A DNA stretch of 64,000 nt from Synechococcus sp. AG-679-C18 (GCA_003210755.1 QCUL01000006.1:27465-91464), one strand, 5' to 3'; positions 29,609 to 37,794 are shown, numbered from the stretch's first letter. Numbers and translations are program-made. The notes: generated from the sequence alone by a model not told the origin.

Positions 29609-30738
29609 CTGCCATCAAAATGACAGCAGCTCCCACTCTCCCGGATCGCGATGAGCTGATTCACCGTCTCCTCTCTGATCAGCCTTTATTGGCGGACACT
29701 CCTGACCATCTTCTTCAGATAGTCAATGTTCTCGATAGCTACGGGGTTGTGCTCGATGCTTACAGTCGCAATTTGGTGAATCAAGGGGAAACACAACTTC
29801 TGAATCCATTCCCAGTGATGCGATTCTTTCACGAGGGTTTTAGTTTCCAGCGGTTATGGCAGCATTTACGTGGTGATCGCATCAATTTCGAGTATGCCGA
29901 ATATTGCCAAAAAGCAATGTTTTGGCATGGCACTGGAGGAATGGATGCCTATTTCGATTCTCAGCCTTTCCTAGATACCTGTCAACGCATCATTGCGTTG
30001 CGTAGTCGTCGTGATCCATTGTTGGCATTAGTTCATCGAATTTACCCAGGATTCGCTCCCGAGGCAATTCGTTCAATGGCCACTATCTATGCTCTTGGCC
30101 TTTTTTGGAGGGTGATGAGTGATCTTTTTCTTGATCTCTCACGACGATACCGCAGTGGTGAAATCGTCACCGTTAATGATGCTGTTCACCACATCAGGGA
30201 TGGTCTTGTGAGTGCAGCAGGTGACCCAATCTCCTACAAAGTTACGGTTGGTGATGAAGAGGTATGGATTCTGCCGCCTGAAGCTGGACTCACCTTTCTT
30301 GTTGATGTTGCTGTTCCATACGTTGAAGCAGTATTTTTTAGAGGAATGCCCTTCTTGGGAACGGTGTCTTATAACGCTCAGGCGAGACAGATTTCGGCTG
30401 ATATTAGTGATTTTAAGTATGGGGCTTTGTACGCTGATCCTATTCCCAGTATGGGAGCAGGTATCCCTCCCAGCTTGTGCATGCAAGACATGTTTAGAAA
30501 TCTCCCAGAGGAGCTAAGCACTTGGTACGAGTCGCATGGAAGAGGCCTGAATGATGTTCATGTTCAAATCTGTATAAGTTTCCAAAAATCAATGTTTTGT
30601 GTTACAAATGGCGCAATTTCAGGCACCATGCCGCATTCATTAGATACAACAGATTTTGATCAACAACAGGCAAATCGCGCTTATGCTTTAACATGGGCAG
30701 AGAGATTAATGGGATGTCAGAGAGGAGCACTCTTATAA
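29605..30738 (+). CDS. chpX: CO2 hydration protein ChpX (CupB)
   Basis: Peripheral protein that, on the NdhF4/D4 module, converts CO2 to bicarbonate using redox energy, acting as a vectorial carbonic anhydrase. The 377 residues carry conserved cysteine- and histidine-containing stretches such as YCQKAMFWHGTGGMDAYF and ALGLFWRVMSDLFLDLS. The start overlaps ndhD4 by ATGA. It closes the plus-strand super-cluster, and base composition falls sharply right after it. Confidence 0.95.
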   Translation: MTAIKMTAAPTLPDRDELIHRLLSDQPLLADTPDHLLQIVNVLDSYGVVLDAYSRNLVNQGETQLLNPFPVMRFFHEGFSFQRLWQHLRGDRINFEYAEYCQKAMFWHGTGGMDAYFDSQPFLDTCQRIIALRSRRDPLLALVHRIYPGFAPEAIRSMATIYALGLFWRVMSDLFLDLSRRYRSGEIVTVNDAVHHIRDGLVSAAGDPISYKVTVGDEEVWILPPEAGLTFLVDVAVPYVEAVFFRGMPFLGTVSYNAQARQISADISDFKYGALYADPIPSMGAGIPPSLCMQDMFRNLPEELSTWYESHGRGLNDVHVQICISFQKSMFCVTNGAISGTMPHSLDTTDFDQQQANRAYALTWAERLMGCQRGALL

Positions 30739-31193
30739 TTGTTTTTATCATTCTAATGAGTGGAAAATTTTAAATTAGAAAGAATTGTTTTTCTTATGCA
30801 TTTGCATGTCGAGAATCTTGATGTACCAAATGCTGCGGAATGAGACTACCATTTGCCAAAGTAAAATTTAGATATATCCGATGATCAATTAGGTTTAAAT
30901 CTAGAGAATGAATTGTCAAAAACATTCTGGAGATCTTTCCAAAATTAAAAATTTCCACTCAGGCATTAGAAAGTAAGAGTGATCTAAGCTCTTTCGAAGA
31001 TCACTCGCAATGGGATAAAATAAAATATGCCGGATTGAGCAGAATTTCCCCAAAAAATATAATAAAAGAACTATAGTGAGTTATTAGAATGGTAAATCAA
31101 TATAAAAACATCAAGGACTTATCGATGAATTCATTATTCCTAATAAATATTATTACTAAGCGATGAAAATTAAACTACAAAATTCAATGGTAA
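30739..31193. other. AT-rich gene-free stretch after chpX
   Basis: This 455-base interval has no credible gene and is conspicuously AT-rich. Its one clear structure is an inverted repeat, listed separately. It marks the left edge of the low-GC island that runs to about 36.4 kb. Confidence 0.6.
30977..31006. terminator. Perfect 9-base inverted repeat downstream of chpX
   Basis: GAGTGATCT (30977-30985) and AGATCACTC (30998-31006) flank a 12-base loop. It lies about 240 bases after chpX. There is no strong T tract on either side, so it could be a processing or operator site instead of a terminator. Confidence 0.4.
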
Positions 31194-31409
31194 TTATGAA
31201 GTCAATGGTACTTGAGAATTCATTTTTTCTCTGGATTTAATGACAAAGCACTTAATATCCCTTCCGATTGAACGCGGCGTCGTACTTAGATGCTCGCCAA
31301 TTTTTTTGTAAGTCCACCCTTGTTGTCTTAGTGCGATTGCTAGCCGGAGGCGCTTCGATCGCCATCCATGAGCAGCACCTAGAAAACGAGAAAATCTTTC
31401 TTCTGACAT
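31194..31409 (-). CDS. Small helix-turn-helix protein
   Basis: A 71-residue basic protein with a convincing homeodomain-like helix-turn-helix: residues 21-50 read LRLAIALRQQGWTYKKIGEH then LSTTPRSIGRDIK, the pattern of resolvase- and sigma-region-4-type HTH units. There is no catalytic domain, so it may be a transcription factor or the DNA-binding remnant of a mobile-element protein. It sits alone in the AT-rich island and is transcribed away from the ferredoxin. Confidence 0.5.
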   Translation of the reverse strand: MSEERFSRFLGAAHGWRSKRLRLAIALRQQGWTYKKIGEHLSTTPRSIGRDIKCFVIKSREKMNSQVPLTS

Positions 31410-31629
31410 ATAAAAAATATCAATATAATTACAATATCAATGCTAAGAGTAAGCCATAAGCAAAATGATGCTGTTAGCTCTATCGGAATGATCGACATGT
31501 ATGCTTTCAAGGACAGAAAAAGAATATCCAATCATCTTCTGACTTGTTGCCATTGTTTAGCCTCTAGTGCTAAATGATACTGTTCCAGCAGCTGAATGTT
31601 TCGAATGGCTGATTAGATCGAATAAAGTT

Positions 31630-31656
31630 ATGTCGTTACAATCACTGTAATGACAT
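31630..31656 (+). promoter_or_regulatory. Stem-loop that covers the ferredoxin start codon
   Basis: ATGTCGTTACA (31630-31640), a 5-base loop ATCAC, then TGTAATGACAT (31646-31656). In RNA this gives an 11-base-pair stem with one G-U pair, and the ferredoxin ATG (31650-31652) lies inside the 3' arm. No Shine-Dalgarno sequence is visible. It could block translation until melted, or the dyad could be a protein operator in DNA. Confidence 0.55.
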
Positions 31657-31943
31657 TTTTTAGTGTTCAGCTGATTACACCTCAAGGGCCAGCGAAATTT
31701 GATTGCCCAGATGATGAGTATATTTTGGATGCCGCAGAGCAGGCTGGTATTGATATGTCATATTCATGCCGAGCTGGTGCTTGTAGCTCATGCGTAGGCC
31801 GACTTATCGAGGGCACATTAGATCAAACCGATCAAAGCTTTTTAGATGAAGAGCAAATAAAAGATAGGTATGTTCTTCTATGTGTTGCCTATGCAACATC
31901 CGATCTTATCGTAAAGACAGATTGTGAGGAAGAGCTTTGGTGA
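31650..31943 (+). CDS. Plant-type [2Fe-2S] ferredoxin
   Basis: A small soluble electron carrier with the plant-type cluster motif: C40, C45, C48 and C78 (C-x4-C-x2-C-x29-C) in [12 protein letters not shown] and LLCVAY. The 97-residue length and acidic surface fit PetF-type ferredoxins reduced by photosystem I. It is monocistronic within the AT-rich island, with a stem-loop across the start codon. A flavodoxin and a thioredoxin-reductase-like flavoenzyme lie 2-3 kb downstream. Whether this is the main PetF or a specialised paralogue cannot be told here. Confidence 0.95.
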   Translation: MTFFSVQLITPQGPAKFDCPDDEYILDAAEQAGIDMSYSCRAGACSSCVGRLIEGTLDQTDQSFLDEEQIKDRYVLLCVAYATSDLIVKTDCEEELW

Positions 31944-32838
31944 GTATAGATTTCAGGCGAAAGTTTGAAATTAAGTTTTGATAGTGTGGTTCACGATCGT
32001 CTCTTTAATTGCATCTATCTACGCGTTTGCTGTTTGATTTCTTCTTTGAGATCATATCGACTTTGCGCTTAGATATTTTATTTCCGATTAATTTAAAGCG
32101 CATAGCCTTGATCATGCCTCATTCATTAAAAGTTACTTGAATGGAACGGATTATAGACTCGCCTATAGTGAGGTAAATCACCTTTGATTTTGAAATCTTT
32201 TAGACAAGCAGATTGTCAATTGTATTTATTGTGCGATCTTCCTGTTGTGATTAAAAGAGAGATCCAGTCCTTTTAGTCAAGCATTTGGTGTTGACTTCGT
32301 ATTTAAATGTAGTAGATAAGATGCTTAAGTCTTTTGTCTTGCTGCTAGATTATTGGTTTATAATATTATATTAGTCAGCGCTTTTGCCTTTTACTCGTGA
32401 AGATTGAATCTAGTTCTTGTTGTTACAATAACTGTTTCCATCTTCCATTGGCTACAAAAACTGCCTTTGCTAATTATTTAGTCACGTCTGAAGACGTGAC
32501 TTCGTGTGAAGCTGTCGTTTTCTTTTGAGATTAACCCCTTTTGGAAATCCTCCATCTTGTAGTCATTTCATGTAGTGATTGATACTCTTTCTTGGCTCAT
32601 AGAATGCTTTCTGTGAAATGCTGCGCCTAGAGAAAACATTTAATGCTTGGCCTAACTCGAGCCCTTCCTAGATTTGTTTCCTGCTAAAAGGAAGATGCTT
32701 CACACTAGCTTTTTGTCGACCAGATCAAAAAGTTTTGCACCCTTTTGGGAGAGGTCCATCCAATTCAGGCCAGGAATTTAGCTGGATCAATCAAGTGAAT
32801 ATTCTTACAGATCTTTTATTCCAAATCACCTTTCATTC
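31944..32838. other. Long AT-rich non-coding stretch in the island
   Basis: Nearly 900 bases with no credible coding sequence. Two things stand out: a promoter-like TTGACT (32291-32296) followed at 16 bases by TAGATA, and a 20-base near-perfect palindrome at 32481-32500. Together they could bracket a small RNA, which is speculation. The remainder shows nothing I can name. Confidence 0.5.
32481..32500. repeat. Near-perfect palindrome
   Basis: GTCACGTC-TGAA-GACGTGAC: an 8-base stem with a TGAA tetraloop (nine pairs if the loop closes further). It stands alone in a non-coding region; a T-rich stretch about 20 bases further on is not adjacent enough for a classical terminator. Could be a protein site or the core of a small RNA. 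Confidence 0.5.
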
Positions 32839-33057
32839 ATGAAGATTTCTGCAATCGTTTCAATTTATTTGGATGCGATGACCTCTTTGGTCATTCATAG
32901 TTCGGCATTGAATGCGCTTGATTTCTTGAAGGGAAATGCTGATAGTGCAGAATATCGGCTAATCGCTTCATTGGAATTAAAAATAAAACAAGGAATTATT
33001 AAGGTCATTCCAGGTATGAATATTGATCATACGTCTAGTCCGGCTGTAACATATTGA
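32839..33057 (+). CDS. Small hypothetical protein
   Basis: A possible 72-residue protein starting MKISAIVSIYLDAMTSLVIH with a clean ATG. The first half is moderately hydrophobic, then a charged helix SAEYRLIASLELKIKQG. No family recognised. It precedes the hydrolase gene by 71 bases on the same strand and may belong to that transcript. Support is limited to an open frame with plausible composition in a non-coding setting. Confidence 0.4.
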   Translation: MKISAIVSIYLDAMTSLVIHSSALNALDFLKGNADSAEYRLIASLELKIKQGIIKVIPGMNIDHTSSPAVTY

Positions 33058-33128
33058 CCCTTTGGCTGTGCTCCTTTGGGCTCTGGCTGGCCTCTTCTGT
33101 AGCACCATTATAGAAGCATATCTTCAGC

Positions 33129-33890
33129 ATGTCATCGATTCTTTGGCTTGATCTGCAGCCTTCGCTTTTTTGTTTTAATAAAAGACTTGCATGTGTTCTA
33201 AGCCAATCAAGGCATGTTCGTCGCTGGTCTTTCCAGCATGATCTTGATGAGATATGTTCTTTATCTACTATTTTCAACCTTTTACAAGAAACATTAGATG
33301 AACTCGATCAGCCACCCCATGTGATTGCCCATGGGGTGAGTGGTACAGTTGCAGCGTTATTTTCGAAACAATTTCCTAGATTATTTAAATCATTAACCTT
33401 ACTGTCCGTTGATTCTATCTCAGCTAATCAATGGTCAAGTCACTACCTTGAAATGAGGCGTCAATTTCCATGCTCAAGATCTCGGATCCTTTCTCATATC
33501 ATCCCACTATTGTTTGAAAAAGATTTTGGAGATGCCAATCTAGTTCTTCCTGGTTTGTTTGCTAAGTGTCTTGATTCAGATTATATATCTGGATCTATTG
33601 CATCTCATTCTTCACTTTCTAATCTTTCTACGATCGATATTCCTTTATCAATTATTAACGGTTCTCATGATTTTGTTATTGATCAAAATTCATTTCAGCG
33701 TTGGAAGCCTCATCTGAAAAATGGTGATCGCTTTTTTTCATTGCCAGGAGGACGTCATTTTTCACAATTTTCTCAACCTAAATTGTTTGGAACAATGATT
33801 AACTCATTCTTAGAGATGATTCCTGACTCGTTTGCTCCAGCCTTCCCCCATCAATTTAATTCTACATTCACCAGTAAAATCTCATTATGA
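33129..33890 (+). CDS. Alpha/beta-hydrolase fold protein with altered nucleophile elbow
   Basis: The 253-residue product has the outline of an alpha/beta hydrolase: an elbow region VIAHGVSGTVAALF, a late acid strand INGSHDFVID and a histidine in GGRHFSQF. Aligned to the usual GHSxGG elbow, the nucleophile position is glycine (HGVSGT), with a serine two residues later. The Asp and His of the triad remain. It may be non-catalytic or use another residue. Its stop overlaps the start of the flavoenzyme gene by ATGA, so the two are translated together. Confidence 0.65.
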   Translation: MSSILWLDLQPSLFCFNKRLACVLSQSRHVRRWSFQHDLDEICSLSTIFNLLQETLDELDQPPHVIAHGVSGTVAALFSKQFPRLFKSLTLLSVDSISANQWSSHYLEMRRQFPCSRSRILSHIIPLLFEKDFGDANLVLPGLFAKCLDSDYISGSIASHSSLSNLSTIDIPLSIINGSHDFVIDQNSFQRWKPHLKNGDRFFSLPGGRHFSQFSQPKLFGTMINSFLEMIPDSFAPAFPHQFNSTFTSKISL

Positions 33891-34846
33891 CTGAATATAT
33901 TGATGCAGACGTCCTCATTATTGGAGGTGGTCCTGCAGGATGTTCTTGTGCGCTCTACACGTCTAGATCGTCTTTAAAGACATATATTTTAGATAAAAAC
34001 TCATCAGTGGGTGCTTTAGCAATTACTCACAAAATAGCTAATTATCCTGGTGTTTCTAATGAAATATCTGGATCTGATTTGCTAGATATGATGAGAGATC
34101 AAGCCATTTCTTATGGTACTAATTATGTGCGCGCTCAAGTATTTAGTCTGGATCTGTCTGGCGAATATAAACTTGCCTACACTCCAGAAGGAGTTTTTCG
34201 ATCTCGTACGATTGTTTTAGCAACGGGTGCAATGGGAAGAACGTCTACACTTCAAGGAGAGAAAGAATTTTTAGGTAGGGGTGTTAGTTACTGTGCAACA
34301 TGTGATGCAGCCTTCTATCGCAACGAGGATGTACTTGTCTATGGTTCAAATCAAGAGGCAGTTGATGAAGCTCTTGTCCTTTCTAAATTTGCAAAAACTG
34401 TCCACTGGATTACTAGTGCTAAACCAAGTCGATCTACAAATCGAGTTGAGGTATTAACGGACCTTCCTAATGTCAAACAATGGACACGTACTAAACTACT
34501 TTCCATTCATGGAGCTGAAAATGGGATTAATTCAACAAAACTTCAATCAACTAAGGACAAAACTACATTTTCTTTAGATGTTTCTGGTGTATTTTTATAT
34601 TCTACTGGGACATTACCAATAACTGACTTTCTCCACGGGCTTATTCCCCTTCGTAATGATGGGGGAGTTGAAGTTGACGACAACATGATGACGAATGTTG
34701 CTGGAGTATGGGCTATCGGAGATATTCGTAATACCCCTTTTAAGCAGGCTGTTGTTGCTTGTTCAGATGGTTGTATTGCAGCTATGTCAATAGATAAATA
34801 TTTAAATTCTAGAACTGATTTCCGTGTGGATTGGGTTCACAAGTGA
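33887..34846 (+). CDS. Thioredoxin-reductase-like flavoenzyme lacking NADPH motifs
   Basis: A 319-residue two-domain flavoprotein. FAD motifs are intact: GGGPAG at 13-18 and the C-terminal GVWAIGDIRN with QAVVACSDGCIAAM. The redox disulfide is C136-A-T-C139. In the second domain, where NADPH-dependent enzymes have GGGDSAxEEA and an HRR motif, this one has GSNQEAVDEA (153-162) and HWITSAKP, with no arginine pair for the 2'-phosphate. That pattern recalls the ferredoxin-dependent flavin thioredoxin reductases (FFTR/DTR) of Prochlorococcus and Gloeobacter. Coupled to the hydrolase gene; a terminator follows. Confidence 0.85.
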   Translation: MTEYIDADVLIIGGGPAGCSCALYTSRSSLKTYILDKNSSVGALAITHKIANYPGVSNEISGSDLLDMMRDQAISYGTNYVRAQVFSLDLSGEYKLAYTPEGVFRSRTIVLATGAMGRTSTLQGEKEFLGRGVSYCATCDAAFYRNEDVLVYGSNQEAVDEALVLSKFAKTVHWITSAKPSRSTNRVEVLTDLPNVKQWTRTKLLSIHGAENGINSTKLQSTKDKTTFSLDVSGVFLYSTGTLPITDFLHGLIPLRNDGGVEVDDNMMTNVAGVWAIGDIRNTPFKQAVVACSDGCIAAMSIDKYLNSRTDFRVDWVHK

Positions 34847-34847
34847 T

Positions 34848-34875
34848 AAAAAAAGCGCCCGAAAGGGCGCTTTTT
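34848..34875. terminator. Bidirectional rho-independent terminator
   Basis: AAAAAGCGCCC-GAAA-GGGCGCTTTTT: a GC-rich six-base stem with a stable GAAA loop, flanked by A and T runs so it works on both strands. It lies between the stop codons of the flavoenzyme and the convergent flavodoxin gene, and is the clearest terminator in the window. Confidence 0.9.
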
Positions 34876-34883
34876 AAAAGGTT

Positions 34884-35393
34884 TTATGCTTCTGCTCCTA
34901 TCTGTTTAACCCAATTACTCAATCTCTCATCAGTTAGATCGGATTCATTGTCTTCATCAATTGCTAAGCCACAGAATTTTCCATCAATTACACTTTTCGA
35001 TTCTTCAAAAGTATACCCATCTGTAGGAACTTTTCCAATGATTTTTGCACCTGCCTGTAGGAATGCTGTATACAATTCCTCCATAGCATCGCAAAAATAG
35101 TCAGAATAGGATGATGAATCACCTAACCCTACAATTGCTACAGGCTTTCCACTAAAGTCCATACTTGGGATTTCTTCAGCATAAGTATCCCAAGCTGTTC
35201 CAGATCGCCCTTCGTCTGCTCCTGTATTCCATGTAGGGACGCAGCAAATTAATGCTTCAGCTGCTGCCAACTCTGCAGCTGAGCCGATGTTATCAACATC
35301 TTTGGTCTCAGTACCGGGCATTAATTCTTTGAGTTTGTCAGCAACATCTTCAGTTTTTCCTGTTGAAGTTGCGAAAAAGATTGTGTAGGCCAT
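34884..35393 (-). CDS. isiB: Flavodoxin
   Basis: FMN electron carrier that replaces ferredoxin when iron is short. The long-chain form of 169 residues shows the phosphate loop FATSTGKTEDVAD, the flavin-stacking tryptophan in PTWNTGADEGRSG and the tyrosine region GLGDSSSYSDYFCDAM. It ends at the shared terminator with the flavoenzyme gene. The position beside a ferredoxin and a probable ferredoxin/flavodoxin-linked reductase suggests a local electron-transfer group. Confidence 0.95.
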   Translation of the reverse strand: MAYTIFFATSTGKTEDVADKLKELMPGTETKDVDNIGSAAELAAAEALICCVPTWNTGADEGRSGTAWDTYAEEIPSMDFSGKPVAIVGLGDSSSYSDYFCDAMEELYTAFLQAGAKIIGKVPTDGYTFEESKSVIDGKFCGLAIDEDNESDLTDERLSNWVKQIGAEA

Positions 35394-35488
35394 GCGTTAA
35401 GCAAATACTTTTCTATTTTCGTCCACAAGCATCTTCAGGTTTGTGCATCTGTGCCATTGCTAATGTTTATTTTTGTGCTTTGGATGTT

Positions 35489-35677
35489 TCATTGATTTCT
35501 GATTTGTTGATCATTTGATCCTCTGTAAGAATTTATTTGCATTAAGCGATCGTACTCTCCAAGTGCTTGGTCTAGGCCGAACTGCCCAACGCGCTTAAGC
35601 CAGAGTTCTCTTTTGAATTTACTGGATTCTATAGTTTCAATAAATGATTCAAGTAAGCCGTTGTGATTTTTTTTCAT
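35489..35677 (-). CDS. Small hypothetical protein
   Basis: A 62-residue candidate from the ATG at 35677, beginning MKKNHNGLLESFIETIESSK and rich in charged helix (FKRELWLKRVGQFGLDQALG). The frame is open back to 35728, which would overlap the preceding gene by 22 bases. No family recognised. It follows another tiny minus-strand gene and both may be one transcript in the island. Confidence 0.4.
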   Translation of the reverse strand: MKKNHNGLLESFIETIESSKFKRELWLKRVGQFGLDQALGEYDRLMQINSYRGSNDQQIRNQ

Positions 35678-35706
35678 TAGAAGAGTTCGTGTGTGCTTGT
35701 GTCTGT

Positions 35707-35997
35707 TCAGGTTGTGCGTTTTTGGCACCCACCTCTATTCCGTAGTTCATTTTCTGCTGATCTAATAGTGTTGTAAGCAGCAATTGTTGTTGCTCTTATC
35801 TCAGCAAGAAATACCAGGCATGATTTGCAGTTTCCTTCATCTGCTATATCCATTAGATCAGCAAGAGCTGTGCTCGCTTGACTGATCTCTGATTTGGCTG
35901 AATCCAGCCTTCCTATTACATCTCTGATTGTTTGACTTGCATCATTCTTCCTATGACTACTCTCTAAGGCCCTACGAAATGCTTCAAGATTTTCCAT
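35707..35997 (-). CDS. Small helical hypothetical protein
   Basis: A 96-residue, mainly helical product starting MENLEAFRRALESSHRK, with heptad-like spacing (IRDVIGRLDSAKSEISQAS) suggesting a coiled coil or helical bundle, and two cysteines in NCKSC. Unrecognised. It lies between flavodoxin and acRAF in the island and reads opposite to acRAF. Confidence 0.5.
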   Translation of the reverse strand: MENLEAFRRALESSHRKNDASQTIRDVIGRLDSAKSEISQASTALADLMDIADEGNCKSCLVFLAEIRATTIAAYNTIRSAENELRNRGGCQKRTT

Positions 35998-36404
35998 TTT
36001 GAATTTCTTTTTTTAACTTTAGGCGCTCTTTCGTGCATTTCTGTTTTCTTAGATAATGCATTCCGTATCAAAATTGTCTTTACCGCGTATCTGTTTTTGT
36101 GAGAGCTCTGCTAGTTATTAGTCTCTTCAGCCTGTCTAAAATGTAACTCTTGTTTATATAAGTATGCTTTTCTTGTTGTTTTCTTTTTCGTGTTTTAGTT
36201 GATTGTGTTTAGCGTCATTGATCATCTGATCCATCTTTTTGGTGAATTCATCGATTTTGGGCTTTGTTTAATGAATTGGTCCTGACGACCCATGGATTTG
36301 TTCGTTGTGATTTTGCTTTTTATGGATTACTGGAATCGAAACGTTTGCAGATTGTTTTGCGGCGCGTGTTCAACTAGGTTTGAAGATGAGGATGGGATTG
36401 CTTT
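35998..36404. other. Gene-free right edge of the AT-rich island
   Basis: A T-rich 407-base gap between a small minus-strand gene and acRAF. I see no RNA gene, no repeat longer than chance and no convincing promoter, although both flanking genes should start from here. An overlapping 66-codon frame (36292-36492) is a shadow of acRAF. Confidence 0.5.
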
Positions 36405-36656
36405 ATGGACCAGTGGCATGAGCGCAAGAGGCCAGTCTGTCTTGAGCGTCGTTTTGAGTTTGATACCTACAGCGAAACGCGTGACTTTCTAGATCGCCTT
36501 GGTGACTACAGTGAGGTCACACAAAGATTCCCTGACATCAGTTTTGGGCGTACTTATGTGAATATCACTCTTCGGCCTGAAACCGAAGGCACCGAATGCC
36601 AGCTGAGTGTTGAGGATCGTCGCTTTGCTGCTGAGATCGATGCCCTCATCAATTGA
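36405..36656 (+). CDS. acRAF: Rubisco assembly factor acRAF (pterin dehydratase-like)
   Basis: An 83-residue member of the pterin-4a-carbinolamine dehydratase-like family of carboxysome loci, now known as a Rubisco assembly chaperone (acRAF). Residues read [20 protein letters not shown], then [20 protein letters not shown] with VNITLRPE, the expected fold. The canonical paired catalytic histidines of dehydratases are absent, fitting a chaperone. Its last 17 bases overlap the cbbX start. Confidence 0.85.
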   Translation: MDQWHERKRPVCLERRFEFDTYSETRDFLDRLGDYSEVTQRFPDISFGRTYVNITLRPETEGTECQLSVEDRRFAAEIDALIN

Positions 36657-37563
36657 TCTTGCCGCCGCTTACGCAAGCTCAGGTGTTGAGGAGGTGCTTC
36701 AACAACTTGATCAGGATTTGATTGGCCTTAGGCCTGTCAAAACTCGCATTCGTGAAATTGCGGCTTTGCTTCTGGTTGATCGTGCACGTGAACAGATGGA
36801 TTTACAAAGTACGGCTCCTGGTTTGCATATGTCTTTTACTGGGCGACCAGGGACTGGCAAGACTACCGTTGCTATCAGAATTTCTGAGATTCTTCATCGC
36901 CTTGGCTACCTAAGGAAAGGACATGTCGTTACTGTTACGCGCGATGATCTTGTTGGCCAATATGTTGGACATACAGCTCCAAAGACTAAGGAGATGATTA
37001 AGCGATCACTAGGTGGTGTCCTGTTTATAGATGAAGCTTATTACCTCTACAAATCTGATAACGAACGTGATTATGGTTCTGAAGCGATTGAAATTCTTTT
37101 GCAAGATATGGAGAAGCAACGAAGTGACTTTGTTGTTATTTTTGCTGGTTATAAGGATCGAATGGAAACATTTTACCAATCCAATCCAGGCCTTTCATCG
37201 CGCGTCGCGCACCATATTGATTTTCCTGATTACAGCGAGGAGGAGCTCATGGCGATTGCTCAGCTTTTTCTCGGTCAGCAGCAATATCATTTCAGCGAAT
37301 CAGCGCATGCTGCGTTTGGTCGCTACATCAATAGACGACGTCAATTGCCTTTCTTTGCGAATGCCCGTTCGATCCGCAATGCGCTTGATCGATTGAGGCT
37401 TCGCCAAGCCAATCGATTGTTTTCACGTATGGATCAACCTTTAGGACGTAATGATCTAACGACCATCGAGGAGGAGGATGTGCTGGCAAGTCGAGTGTTT
37501 CAGGGTGAAATTGAGGGGCGTGATCCTTCACAACCTCTTACGACCATTTCGGACTTTCCTTAG
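36640..37563 (+). CDS. cbbX: CbbX-type Rubisco activase (AAA+)
   Basis: Hexameric AAA+ remodeler that frees inhibited red-type Rubisco, including form IA in carboxysome bacteria. The ATG at 36640 gives 307 residues; Walker [10 protein letters not shown] is at 68-76 and Walker B reads [12 protein letters not shown], with the SGLSSR-like arginine-finger segment [17 protein letters not shown]. The start lies inside acRAF, so translation is coupled. Whether it works alone or with a CbbO-type adaptor encoded elsewhere is not shown here. Confidence 0.9.
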   Translation: MPSSIDLAAAYASSGVEEVLQQLDQDLIGLRPVKTRIREIAALLLVDRAREQMDLQSTAPGLHMSFTGRPGTGKTTVAIRISEILHRLGYLRKGHVVTVTRDDLVGQYVGHTAPKTKEMIKRSLGGVLFIDEAYYLYKSDNERDYGSEAIEILLQDMEKQRSDFVVIFAGYKDRMETFYQSNPGLSSRVAHHIDFPDYSEEELMAIAQLFLGQQQYHFSESAHAAFGRYINRRRQLPFFANARSIRNALDRLRLRQANRLFSRMDQPLGRNDLTTIEEEDVLASRVFQGEIEGRDPSQPLTTISDFP

Positions 37564-37569
37564 AACTTT

Positions 37570-37794
37570 TCAGTGTTTGGGTTGATCGAGGTCTCTGCGT
37601 ATTAGAGCCAATAGATACGAAGGGGCTTTGTAACGGCCTGGAAGGCAGCGATTCAGTGTTACCAGATGTCCCCAGCACACCGTTTTTTCAATGTCTTTAA
37701 GGCTTCTTCCTTCCTTAAGGAGTCTGCGTAGAGCTTTGCAGTACAGGGGGTAGCCCGCTTCGAGTTCACCAATGGTCAGCTTGGCTTGGGCCAT
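37570..37794 (-). CDS. DUF3136-family small protein
   Basis: A 74-residue protein resembling DUF3136, a family confined to marine picocyanobacteria as I recall it. Features: MAQAKLTIGELEAGYPLYCK at the start and CWGHLVTLNRCLPGRYKAPS in the centre, with a helical, HTH-like predicted middle. Its stop converges on cbbX with 6 bases between. Function unknown. Confidence 0.65.
   Translation of the reverse strand: MAQAKLTIGELEAGYPLYCKALRRLLKEGRSLKDIEKTVCWGHLVTLNRCLPGRYKAPSYLLALIRRDLDQPKH

Noticed and set aside
30739..31193. tRNA or insertion sequence at the left edge of the island
   Set aside because: No tRNA arms, no terminal inverted repeats paired with a transposase; only one isolated hairpin.
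36292..36492. 66-codon frame at the island edge
   Set aside because: Overlaps acRAF out of frame and has no features; the real gene is acRAF at 36405.
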